A stretch of DNA of 64,000 bases from the NCBI GenBank assembly GCA_965197495.1, contig OZ240210.1:3224001-3288000 (forward strand). Reading direction: 5' to 3'. The notes beneath the pieces are model-generated. The model was not told the DNA's origin. It did not search any database and saw only the letters and a list, made by a program, of their open reading frames with translations. Source of the stretch: SMYC01 sp965197495. GTDB lineage: Bacteria; Acidobacteriota; Vicinamibacteria; Marinacidobacterales; SMYC01. Made by a program: the position numbers and the translations under genes. Position 1 is the first letter of the stretch, and every line of letters begins with the position of its first letter. This document shows, in pieces, positions 54,673-62,956 of the stretch.

Positions 54673-56682
54673 CAGCTTCTCTGGCGGTTCCAGACGGGCG
54701 GGGCGATCTACGCCAACCCGGCTTCCCAGAAGCTCGTTGGGCGCGAGCCCGACGACGTCGCCCGGAATGAAAGCGACGAGCTCCGCGCCCGTTTTCGCGT
54801 CGAAGCCTTGCAGCATTCCGAAGTTGGACGGGTAGTACACGACCGTCTTTCGATTGAAGTGGTCCCAGAAGAAGCCGTCACCAGCGACCGAGCCGCCGAC
54901 ACCGTACTTGGAGGAGTGCGCGAGGGGCGGGTCGAAATCGGGCGAGCGCGGCGGGTTCGAGACCACCGCGACGGACCCGGCGGTGTTCTCGTGGAGCTTC
55001 CACGTAAAAAAGCCAAACTCGTCGAAGAGAGAAAAGTTGAGGTTGCCACTGCCGTTATAGATCGTACCTGTGCCCGGATCGACAGAGAGCCGGTAGCCAC
55101 GTGTGACTTTGACGGCGATATCTCGCGCGTCCCCATCGGTCAGTGCGCCGATCTCGTCGAGCTCGCTGAGATAGCCAGCGCTGACGCCGAGATCCTGGGG
55201 AAGAACATTGGCGGTGGTGAAAGGCAGAACTGCGGTGCTCCCTGCTTTGTTGAAAAAAATGGGGCGCAGATCCGGGTCGTCGTCTTGAAGCTCGACCCCG
55301 GCGTCCCAAATCAACGAGAAATCGGCCTCACGCGCCGTGCGCGGGAAAGCAGGGTCGGTCACAGTGTAAATGTTGAAAGCTTTCAAGCGACCACGGAAGC
55401 TCGGCACCTCCACGGTCGACGAGAACAGAACGTTGTTGCGATGGTTGGCGCGCGCGATCCGCGCGTCGCGAATTTCGCCGGCGCTCGCGACCCCTGGCGG
55501 GTCCAGCTTCACGGCCGACACGTCCGTATTCGTATGCGTCGGGACGACTTCCCTCACAGAGGCAATGGTCGAAGCGCCGAAAGCCACTTCGGACGTCGGA
55601 AGGCCAATACGAGCGAGGACGTCTTCGAACGCATCGACGAGTCCAACCCTGTCATCCGCAAAGAGCGCTGCGTTCATCAATGCCCGGTCGCGACCCGCGA
55701 GGCGGGCGCCGCTCGCCATCCAGGAAATCGTGTTGATCCTTTTCTTGTCCGTAGGAGTCAAATCCATGCCGATGGTGAAGAGGTTCCCTTTCGAGCCGTC
55801 GAGAGCAGGATCGATCGCGATGAGCGCGACTTCGCCTTTGAGGCCTGCGTTGTAAGCCGCGATATCGCCACTGGCGATGGAGTCCTCTTCCATAAAAGGG
55901 TCGGTCGAGCTCGGCCGCATCTTGACGGGAGTCACCAGGTCGCTGGCTAAGGTGAAGGCAGAGCCAGGGTATCCACCAAATTCGCATTCGCACGTATCGT
56001 TGCCATCCGTGACCTGAATGATGAAATTCTTCTGGTCGGTCAGGAGGTTACCCACGAAATCCGTCGTGTTCGCGCTCACGGTGAGGTCGTCCGGGCGGTG
56101 GTCGCCGATCAGATATTCCGCGATATCCGTGTAGGAGACGCCGATCGGCGTATTGCCCATAGCCGCGATCCCATCGAGGATCGTCCGGATTTCGTCCGTC
56201 GAATCGCCATCACAAATCGGAGGGGGAACAAAAGCCGAATCCTTGAGGCCGATGCATCCGTCGGGCTTGTCCGGGAAAAAATCCAAATCATCCGGGGCAT
56301 CGAAGCGAAGGCACTTTCCGAGCCGATCCGGTTGGTTGACGTCGTAGTGCACGAAAGCCCAATTGACGAGAGGTGCCCCCGAAGAATCGACTATCCGGTC
56401 CATGAGGTCCCTGATCACGTCCTTCGCGATGTCGATCTTGCACGGTATATTTGGGTCCGTCGTACATAGAGGCACGGCAGGCGCATTGAATTCCGCGTTC
56501 ATGGAGCCTGATGTGTCGAGAACGATCCAGACGTTGTGAAGGACGCCGGAACTGACGACATCGAGCGGGTCGATGCCTCTGCTCACGAGGCAGGCTTGCT
56601 GGGCTCGGCCTGTCTGAGTCCAGGTGATCGCGATCCCGACGGTGATGAGAGCCAAGAAAGTTCTTTTGATGGTTTGCTTAGT
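54673..56682 (-). pseudogene. PilY1-like type IV pilus-associated protein, both ends cut by IS
   Basis: About 665 residues remain. The signal-like start reads TKQTIKRTFLALITVGIAIT with no ATG; the first codons were removed by the family a IS that begins at 56683. A von Willebrand A-type domain follows with the metal-site motif NVWIVLDTSGSMN near residue 50 and later FIIQVTDGNDTC. The late part has the PilY1-type beta-propeller start (VVYYPSNFGMLQGFDAKTGA). The C-terminus is cut at EKLL by family b IS copy 2 and ends in IS sequence at 54643. PilY1 acts as pilus-tip adhesin and in pilus biogenesis. With both ends disrupted it is almost certainly inactive. Confidence 0.8.
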
Positions 56683-57409
56683 CTGAAGTTCCTGGCTGAA
56701 AAAGCCAAGATCCGGTGTTGATCCAATGAGATAGTTGGAATCAATGGTGCTGGCTTCTGTCTACACGGTGATACCTTTGAGCAGGTCGTAGGCTCTCTGC
56801 TGTTTCGAGTCCGGAGTTGTCGTGACATCGAAGGTGGGCTCGTCGGGTCCGGCTTCCGGTCGCCGACATTTGTTTCGGACGATGTTGCTGAGAAGGCGCA
56901 GCAGCGTGCGGAAGCTGGAAGCTCGACTCCCATCGTCAAGCTTCTTGGTTTGTATCTTGCGCAGGGCGGCCTCGGAGCGCTTCGCCGGAGCAACCGGGTC
57001 ACGCTGGCCTTCGCCTGCTGGTCCTCGTCAGAGAATAGCAGCGGCCGCCAAGCCTCCATCATGTGCCACAGGACGTAGTAGGCCAGCATGCACAAGAAGA
57101 CGTGCGCCCGGACTCGGTTTTCGCGCCGGTGACGAATCGGCCGCACCTTTAGGTCCATGCTCTTGAAGGAACGAAACGCCCTCTCGACCTGGGTCAGCAA
57201 CTTGTAGCTGCGTACTGTGTCGTCGGTTTTCATCCGCTGCTCAGCAAGACTGGTGCGGATCACGTAGATGCCGTCAAGGGCAGCTTCCGCAGTGACCTTT
57301 GTGTCGTCGATTTCGAAGCTAAAGCTGTCGTCGCGAATGTCCAGCTTGAAGTGCTTGCCGACTTTGTACTTGTTGAGAACTCTGCCTACCCGCACACCGA
57401 TTTTATCTT
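56683..57409 (-). mobile_element. IS1634-type element (family a), copy a4, partial
   Basis: It starts with the normal end CTGAAGTTCCTGGCTG and runs to the TTTATCTT site (57402-57409) at which ISL3 copy 3 begins. The rest of the element is absent. This is the same internal site hit by ISL3 copy 1, but the ISL3 here lies in the opposite orientation. Confidence 0.86.
56761..57409 (-). pseudogene. IS1634-type transposase (family a), C-terminal part (copy a4), frameshifted
   Basis: It follows copy a1 from DKIGVRVGRVLNKYKVG to the Glu-region motif VERAFRSFKSMDLKVRPI. One base is missing near 57004 relative to copies a1 and a3 (GTCACGCTGG in place of GTCACGCCTGG), so the frame changes after EDQQAKA and the native C-terminus is lost. 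It has no start codon of its own. Confidence 0.82.
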
Positions 57410-58138
57410 GCCTCTCCTGCCATTTCAGTGGATCCTCTCGAGGGTGAGACCGCCACAGTTTAGGTAGACGAGACTGATGAGAGCTTCGGCAGAGTGGAGT
57501 CCAAAGCTGCGGTGGCTCAGCAGCCGGATTTTGTTGTTCATTCCTACGAGTCGGCCGTTGCTGAGTCTCCACGTGACCCACGCGATGACGCCATCGAAGT
57601 GGCTGCGGATCATCTTCGCCGCGCGTTTGACGGGCTCTATCCTCGAGCTCATAGCGCGCCGCAGCCATCCTCGGAGAAACTTCTTGGCCCATGTCTCGGT
57701 TTTGTAGGTGTAGAGGTCCATGAAGTCGTCGCGCAGAAGCATGGCGCGGTAGAGGCGACGATTAGCTCGCACCTGCTCGCGGAGCACCCGTTTGTCTTTC
57801 GCGCTGCGGTTGTGTTTGGCCTTGAGAAGGGGAAACTTGGTGTTCTTGAGGTTGCGCCGGGCAGTCCCTTTGAGCTCGCGCACCAGCTCGCGCCGGGTCT
57901 TATCCACGGCCTCGTTCAGATGCTTGACGATGTGGAAGCGGTCAAAGATCACCCGTGCCTGAGGAGCCTTTTTGCCGACGACAGTTATGTACGGCTCCCA
58001 CATGTCCATGCTGACCGCTTCGAGCTCCGCGGCTCTTTGTGGTCCGAGCTTGCGGAAAAACCGCAGCAGCGTCTTGGCCTTGCGCTCCTTTCCCGCCCAG
58101 ACGACCCGGCCGCTGAGATGGTCTATTACCACTGTTAA
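57410..58138 (-). mobile_element. ISL3-type element copy 3, 3' part only
   Basis: It runs from the end GCCTCTCCTGCCATTTCAGT at 57410 to the TTAA (58135-58138) where a MITE enters. The 5' half of the element is not on the other side of the MITE; IS1380-type sequence is found instead, so DNA was lost or exchanged here. Confidence 0.86.
57425..58137 (-). pseudogene. ISL3 transposase C-terminal part (copy 3), catalytic Glu lost
   Basis: It reads VVIDHLSGRVVWAGKERKAK to the C-terminus GGLTLERIH; the frame opens inside the MITE, which supplies a chance start at 58216. The expected catalytic glutamate is replaced by valine (GRLVGMNNK where other copies have GRLEGMNNK), through a GAA to GTA change near 57546. 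With no N-terminus and no Glu it cannot be active. Confidence 0.85.
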
Positions 58139-58327
58139 CCCTAATCGCAAATAAACGTCACCGTGTCTGAGGTCTTTGGCCCCGTGAATGGCACCTTTTC
58201 CAGGTTCTGCATACACCGTGCAGAATCACCTATAGTGGCGGCGAGCGGGTGCCCCAGCACGAGCTTCTCGCCTGTGCCCAGTGCGGCTGTTTCGCGTTTT
58301 CGTGCTTCGAAGATTTTGCGATTAGGG
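58139..58327. mobile_element. 189-bp MITE, copy 1 (TTAA target)
   Basis: It has terminal inverted repeats CCCTAATCGCAAA, with TTAA at 58135-58138 and 58328-58331. The inside has the hairpin TTCTGCATACACCGTGCAGAA and no ORF. The same 189-bp sequence is at 63468-63656. Its ends match those of the IS1380-type fragment that follows immediately. Confidence 0.85.
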
Positions 58328-58372
58328 TTAACCCTAATCGCAAAAAAAAGAGAGCAAAGTAGCGCGAAAGTA

Positions 58373-58400
58373 TTGACAAAGGAGCCTCTGGGTTTATGTT
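58373..58400 (+). promoter_or_regulatory. Possible promoter of the IS1380-type transposase
   Basis: TTGACA at 58373-58378 and TATGTT at 58395-58400 are 16 bases apart, upstream of the GTG at 58449. In its present place it could drive the fused reading frame and the downstream symporter region. Confidence 0.45.
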
Positions 58401-58448
58401 TGGAGCGTTGCTTCCAAACAAAACACCAAACGACCAGAGGCCCTTATA

Positions 58449-58676
58449 GTGCGCTTGAAACTATCTCGATTTCGCCGGAACTTCAACAAGGATCTTCCGA
58501 TCGAGTTCACAGAGCAGAACCTGAGCTCGTTTGGTGGACTGGAACTGTTTTCACGATATTTGCGCCGCGTTGAGCTAAGCCGCCGGGTAGGAAAGGCGTG
58601 CAGAGGAAAAGGCATTCGGTCGGACTACGGGAGCGTCCGACTGGTTCTGGTGTTGGTTGGGATGCTGCTACGACAC
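58449..58676 (+). pseudogene. IS1380-type transposase, N-terminal fragment
   Basis: About 75 residues from the GTG at 58449: MRLKLSRFRRNFNKDLPIEF, then TEQNLSSFGGLELFSRYLRR, VELSRRVGKACRGKGIRSDY and SVRLVLVLVGMLL. The pattern 'T..GGL.L..R.LR...L' is that of IS1380-family N-termini. No catalytic residues remain. The family call rests on this pattern plus the CC ends and 4-bp TTAA target. Confidence 0.6.
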
Positions 58677-59106
58677 CGTGGTCGGCGAGCGCGGCGTCAA
58701 GTTGAGCGGGGGCCAACGCCAGCGCATCGCGATCGCGCGCGCGATTCTCGCCGATCCCAAAATCTTGATCCTCGATGAGGCGACCTCGAGCCTCGATAGC
58801 GAGAGCGAGTCGATGATTCAAGACGGTCTGCGCTCGCTGCGCACAGGCCGCACCTCCTTCGTCATCGCTCACCGCCTGTCGACCATCATAAGCTCCGAGC
58901 AGATCCTCGTCATCGAGGACGGGGAAATCGTCGAAAGAGGCCATCACGAAGAGCTCCTCGAGAAGGGCGGGCGGTACCGAGAGCTCTACGACCGCCAATA
59001 CCGGCTCGAGATGAACCGGTTCATCAATCCCGGTGAGGATTTCACGCCCGCCGAAAAAGAGCCCGAGCCGAGCGCCGCCGATTTCGATCCCCGGAAGAAC
59101 CTTTGA
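58677..59106 (+). pseudogene. ABC exporter ATPase, C-terminal fragment
   Basis: The remaining 140 residues cover the end of a nucleotide-binding domain: VVGERGVKLSGGQRQRIAIA (signature LSGGQ), KILILDEATSSLDSESESMI (Walker B and D-loop) and FVIAHRLSTIISSEQILVIE (H-loop). This fits MsbA-like or multidrug half-transporters. The membrane domain and Walker A are gone, replaced by the IS1380-type fragment; the frame reads through from it (GMLL region to CCYDTVV in another frame). It cannot function alone. Confidence 0.88.
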
Positions 59107-59204
59107 CGCCAGACGAGGACGCGTTCATCCATCGCCTCCCAAAAGTAGAAATCCACCTTCATCTCGAAGGCGCCATCCCGCTCCCCGCACTCTGGGAGCA
59201 CTAG
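59103..59204 (+). pseudogene. Adenosine deaminase N-terminal remnant
   Basis: From a TTG at 59103, overlapping the ABC stop, the frame reads TPDEDAFIHRLPKVEIHLHL then EGAIPLPALWEH and stops. The phrase LPKVEIHLHLEGAI is the metal-binding start (HxH) of adenosine deaminases, which have about 330 residues. After 33 codons the similarity ends at TAG (59202-59204), so nearly all the gene was deleted and joined to the symporter 5' region. Confidence 0.7.
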
Positions 59205-59232
59205 GCGCCAGCGCATGCGATAGAATCTCGCG

Positions 59233-60708
59233 ATGACGTACGTGGTCGTCGTCGTTCTCTACTTGGCCTTGCTCGTCGGCGTCAGCCTGTACCGCTCGCG
59301 GCAGGTGAAGACCCAAGACGATTTCATGGTGGCGGGACGCAGCGTTCCCTGGTACATGCTCGTTGGGACGCTCGTTTGCACTTGGATCGGATCGGGAAGC
59401 CTGTTCGCCGGTGCCGGCCGGGGTTTCCGCGAAGGATTCTCCGCTCTTTGGATGAGCGCGGGGGCGTGGGTCGGGATCGCGATCGTTTACTTTCTCGCGG
59501 GACGGGTCCGCCGGATTGCGCAATATACGGTGCCCGACATTCTCGAGACCCGGTACCACCCGGCTGCGCGGGTCCTTGGTACCCTCGCCATCGTCATCGC
59601 CTATCTAACGATTGCCGGCTACCAATTCATCGGCGGCGGCCGTCTTTTGAACATCCTCTACCCCGCGGTCGATCCGGATACCGGCAAAGCGATCGTTTGC
59701 GCTCTCGTTATCTTGTTCACGGTAACCGCCGGGATGCTCTCGATCGTCTCTCTCGACGTTCTCAACGGGATTATTATCATCATCAGCATCGCCGTCGCCG
59801 CACCTCTGGCGCTCGCGGGCGCCGGCGGTTGGTCGACGCTCACCGAGACGCTTCCGGCGACACACTTCACCGTCACAGGACGCTTGGGAATCTCCTCGGC
59901 GATCGGACTCTTCCTGCCGACGCTCTTCTTGCTGCTCGGCGAGAGCAGCATGTATCAGAAGTTTTTCGCCGCGCGGAACGAAGCCGCGGCTCGCAAAGCC
60001 GTCATCGGCATGATCCTCGGCGTCATTTTCGTGGAAACGCTGATCGATATGACGGCGATCTTCGCTGCAGGAAGCTATTGGAGCGACCCGGCTTTCGTCG
60101 CCGCTGATGGCAGTTTCGACACGCGCGCGACGGAGACCATCCTGCTCGTGCTCGCCCGGCACAACTTGCCCCTCATCGCCGGCAGTCTCTTGCTCGCGGG
60201 GGCGGTCGCCATCGTTTTCTCGACGGCGACGACGTTCTTGATGGTGCCCTCGACCAACTTCGCACGCGACATTTACCAGCGCTTCATCAACCCCGACGTC
60301 AGCGAAAAAGGCATCATCCTGTTCCAGCGCATTTGCATCGTCGTGCTCGCCCTCGTGGCCTACGTGGTCACGACGCGCTTCGAGAGCATCCTCGATATGG
60401 CGCTCTACGCTTACACGATGGTGGGCGCCGCGGTGACGCCGGCGCTTCTGGCCGCCTTCTTGTGGAAGCGCGTCACGCCGGCTGGAGGCGTCGCTTCGAT
60501 CGCGGCGGGCATCGTGACCACGATCGCCTTCGGCTTTCTCGCAAGCGGCGGGATGGAACATTTGAATCTCGGATTCTTCCTGCTGCCGCTCGACTACGAT
60601 TACATTATTTATCCAGCCGCGACGGCCTCGATATTGAGCCTCGTAATCGTGAGCTTGCTCACCCCTCCGTCGCCGGAGGAGGTCTGGAAGAAGTTCCTCA
60701 CGAACTGA
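59233..60708 (+). CDS. Sodium:solute symporter family (SSS) protein
   Basis: A 491-residue inner-membrane transporter with about 13 hydrophobic helices. The family pattern is seen in DDFMVAGRSVPWYMLVGTLV with CTWIGSGSLFAGAGRGFREG, ARVLGTLAIVIAYLTIAGYQ and ATTFLMVPSTNFARDIYQRF, the last being the most typical SSS motif. The substrate cannot be told from sequence. The ATG at 59233 gives the short periplasmic start MTYVVVVVLYLAL. An enoyl-CoA hydratase gene follows 13 bases later, so both probably share a message and perhaps a pathway for a carboxylate substrate. Confidence 0.9.
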   Translation: MTYVVVVVLYLALLVGVSLYRSRQVKTQDDFMVAGRSVPWYMLVGTLVCTWIGSGSLFAGAGRGFREGFSALWMSAGAWVGIAIVYFLAGRVRRIAQYTVPDILETRYHPAARVLGTLAIVIAYLTIAGYQFIGGGRLLNILYPAVDPDTGKAIVCALVILFTVTAGMLSIVSLDVLNGIIIIISIAVAAPLALAGAGGWSTLTETLPATHFTVTGRLGISSAIGLFLPTLFLLLGESSMYQKFFAARNEAAARKAVIGMILGVIFVETLIDMTAIFAAGSYWSDPAFVAADGSFDTRATETILLVLARHNLPLIAGSLLLAGAVAIVFSTATTFLMVPSTNFARDIYQRFINPDVSEKGIILFQRICIVVLALVAYVVTTRFESILDMALYAYTMVGAAVTPALLAAFLWKRVTPAGGVASIAAGIVTTIAFGFLASGGMEHLNLGFFLLPLDYDYIIYPAATASILSLVIVSLLTPPSPEEVWKKFLTN

Positions 60709-60721
60709 AAAGGAGTGGAGT

Positions 60722-61498
60722 ATGGCCTACCAACGGATTCGACTCGAAGAGACGAGACCGGTAGCTCGATTAACTCTGAGTTGGCCGGAGAAACGTAACG
60801 CGCTCTCCATCCAGATGATGGAAGAAGTCACTCACGGCCTCAAAGCCCTAGCGGGGAGCCCGGACGTACGTGCGGTTATCCTCGGCGCGGAGGGAACGGC
60901 TTTTTCGGCGGGACATTTTCTCGCCGAGATGGTCGACAAGGATCTCAACCATCAGCGCCACGTCTTCGACACCTGTGTCGAGATGATGGAGACGGTGCAG
61001 GGCATCTCGCAGCCCGTCATCGCCGAAGTGCCGGGTATCGCGACCGCCGCCGGCTGCCAACTCGTCGCGACCTGCGATCTCGCGGTCGCGTCCGAGGGGG
61101 CCCGCTTCGCGACTCCTGGCGTCAAGATCGGACTCTTTTGCACGACGCCCATGGTGGCTCTTTCCCGGGCCGTGGGCCGCAAGCGTGCTATGGAGATGCT
61201 TTTGACGGGAACCCTCGTGGACGCCGAGACCGCGGCCGATTGGGGTCTCATCAATCGCGTCGTTCCCCAGGAGAAGCTACGGGAGGAAACGGAGCAGCTC
61301 GCACAAAAAGTAGCTGACGCCAGCTCGCTCGTCATCTCGCTCGGCAAGCAAGCGTTCTACACGCAAATCGATCTCGAACAGAACAAAGCCTATGGCTACG
61401 CCAAAGAAGTCATGAGCATGAACGCGATGGCGTTCGACGCCCAGGAGGGCATGTCGGCTTTTCTCGAGAAGCGGAAGCCCTGCTGGGTCGGGAAGTGA
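60722..61498 (+). CDS. Enoyl-CoA hydratase/isomerase family protein
   Basis: A 258-residue crotonase-fold enzyme. The N-terminus PVARLTLSWPEKRNALSIQM, the first oxyanion strand AVILGAEGTAFSAGHFLAEM and the second site PVIAEVPGIATAAGCQLVAT are as in the family; GVKIGLFCTTPMVALSRAVG and LLTGTLVDAETAADWGLINR follow. The usual glutamate at the catalytic position of classical hydratases is not certain, since CTTPMVAL replaces the usual PE.G motif, so an isomerase or another crotonase reaction is possible. It lies 13 bases after the symporter with a good AGGAG. Confidence 0.88.
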   Translation: MAYQRIRLEETRPVARLTLSWPEKRNALSIQMMEEVTHGLKALAGSPDVRAVILGAEGTAFSAGHFLAEMVDKDLNHQRHVFDTCVEMMETVQGISQPVIAEVPGIATAAGCQLVATCDLAVASEGARFATPGVKIGLFCTTPMVALSRAVGRKRAMEMLLTGTLVDAETAADWGLINRVVPQEKLREETEQLAQKVADASSLVISLGKQAFYTQIDLEQNKAYGYAKEVMSMNAMAFDAQEGMSAFLEKRKPCWVGK

Positions 61499-61553
61499 CC
61501 GAAGTGAAGACCGCAAAGTGATTGGCCAGACGCTCTTCAAGCACGAGAACGAA

Positions 61554-61734
61554 CCCGGTCTGAACCGCGTCCACAGCCCTCAGCAATATTCGCCGGGATG
61601 GAAACCGCCGCTCGGCGCATCTGAGCCGTCAAGCCGAACTTCTCTTCGGTTGGGAAGTGGCCGGTGGCCTGGTACAAACCCTTGACTAGCTGATGGGCCT
61701 TCTCCCAAACCTTTAGATCTCGAAAGTCTTTCAT
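61554..61734 (-). pseudogene. S23-type four-helix-bundle gene, truncated second copy
   Basis: It matches the intact S23 gene at 23647 from MKDFRDLKVWEKAHQLVKGL to EGCGRGSDR, then diverges at about 61554; the last half is missing. The break follows the enoyl-CoA hydratase gene by 55 bases. Upstream (61735-61836) the same intergenic region as in the first copy leads to the divergent partner gene. Confidence 0.85.
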
Positions 61735-61836
61735 CCTGACTCTTCGCTGTCGGCTCGCTCACCACGTCAGCCCAACGCGGGCTCGATGCACAATCTGGGC
61801 GTGAAGTAGACACGGCGCCACATCCAGAGTAGGAAG

Positions 61837-61885
61837 ATGTCACGACAACCCTTTCCCACGCTGGAGGACGCCGTGAAACAGTTTT
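61837..61885 (+). pseudogene. Second copy of the MSRQPF family gene, 5' end only
   Basis: Sixteen codons (MSRQPFPTLEDAVKQF) match the gene at 22732-23544. ISL3 copy 4 starts at 61886, directly after CAGTTTT, and removes the rest. Together with the S23 fragment this is an inverted duplicate of the unit at 22732-24012. Confidence 0.85.
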
Positions 61886-62107
61886 GGTTCTCCTGTCGTT
61901 TCGGGGGATCTGATTTGTGTTGGAGGGCATGGCCTATGGACGCTGCCGCGATTGTGGAAAACGCCGGAAACTCCGGGCGAGAGAGGCGTTTAGGGAAAGG
62001 TTGTGAGCACGTACAAACGTGGAGCGGCGTTTTCCACAATCGCTTGGAAAACGCTTCGCGTTTCCCACGAGCGCCCACAGGCCCCTCCTGATATATATAC
62101 AAGAAAG

Positions 62108-62695
62108 ACTGAGCGCGTGCGCTCCATCGCCTAAAGGCGATGGGTTCACGTCGCCGACTAAAGTCGGCTTGTCCTTGCCTCGTTTCACTACTCACTGACC
62201 TTGAAAGAATCGTCGTCCTGGGGCACGGCACCCTGCAACTCTATATACTTCGCTATCACCTCATCCGTCACGTTGCCCGTTGTCACCACGAAGTAACCCC
62301 GTGCCCGTAGGTGCCGACCCCAGAACTCCTTCCGCATCGTCCGTAAGTCGCGCATCAGACGATTCGACGTCTTACCCTTGATCAACTGCATCACTCGACT
62401 CGGCGACAAATTCGGCGGCACGCTCAGCAACAGGTGCACGTGCTCAGGCCGCACATGACCCTTCAGTATTTCTATCTGGTTCCGAGCACAGATCTCCCGG
62501 ATGAGATCCCGGAGACGAACCGCTACATCCCCTCTCAAGGCCGGCTTGCGGTACTTCGTGATAAATACGAAGTGATAGTTTAACTGGTACGTCGTGTGCG
62601 ATGATTTACGATATCCTTTCACCTGGGGATCGTACCCCAAGCCTCCTAAAGGCTTCGCCTAAAGGCGAGGGATTTCAACCATCCCCGAGTGGGAC
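62108..62695 (-). mobile_element. IS200/IS605-type element, copy 3 (588 bp)
   Basis: It is exactly as long as copies 1 and 2, in minus orientation, with left flank TTAAT as for copy 1. It sits in the leader of ISL3 copy 4; removing it rejoins ACAAGAAAG and ATTAATTCATATGG, matching the uninterrupted leader of copies 1 and 2 with small differences. Confidence 0.88.
62188..62622 (-). CDS. tnpA: IS200/IS605 family transposase TnpA, copy 3
   Basis: Nearly identical to copy 2, with the HUH motif RPEHVHLLLS, the histidine in NYHFVFITKYRKP and the catalytic tyrosine in TDEVIAKYIELQ. KTSNRLMRDLRTMR combines features of copies 1 and 2. The frame is intact, so this copy may be active. The start is taken at the GTG at 62622 as in the other copies; an in-frame TTG lies at 62640. 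Confidence 0.88.
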   Translation of the reverse strand: MKGYRKSSHTTYQLNYHFVFITKYRKPALRGDVAVRLRDLIREICARNQIEILKGHVRPEHVHLLLSVPPNLSPSRVMQLIKGKTSNRLMRDLRTMRKEFWGRHLRARGYFVVTTGNVTDEVIAKYIELQGAVPQDDDSFKVSE

Positions 62696-62956
62696 ATTAA
62701 TTCATATGGAATAAGAAAGAGGGGGCTCGATTAGTGGAGGCTATGGAAAACGCCCTTCCAGGCTTCGAAGAGAACTCAGTCGTGAGCAAGGTCTGAACGA
62801 CCAGAACCGTGGGGGCGTTTCCCACAGCCTCGTCTCCCGCTGAGGGGCAGTGGCATTTGGTGAGGCCCGTGGGTTGAGAGGGTAAGCCATGTGTAGATGC
62901 GCATCGGCGAGAACGCTAGAATCTTTTTTTCCGAAAGAGAAAAGAGCGTTCCCGCG

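Larger units (their letters stand above)
58332..58676 (+). mobile_element. IS1380-type (piggyBac-like) element, left-end fragment
   Basis: It starts CCCTAATCGCAAAAAAAAG directly after the TTAA shared with the MITE. A leader with a promoter and the hairpin GTTTGGAGCGTTGCTTCCAAAC precedes a truncated transposase frame. It ends abruptly at about 58676, where an ABC transporter gene continues; the rest of the element is missing. Confidence 0.72.

Noticed and set aside
56683..57692. A long minus-strand frame (to 56583) joining ISL3, IS1634 and other sequence
   Set aside because: It is a chance fusion in a shifted frame across element borders; only parts of it are real transposase sequence.
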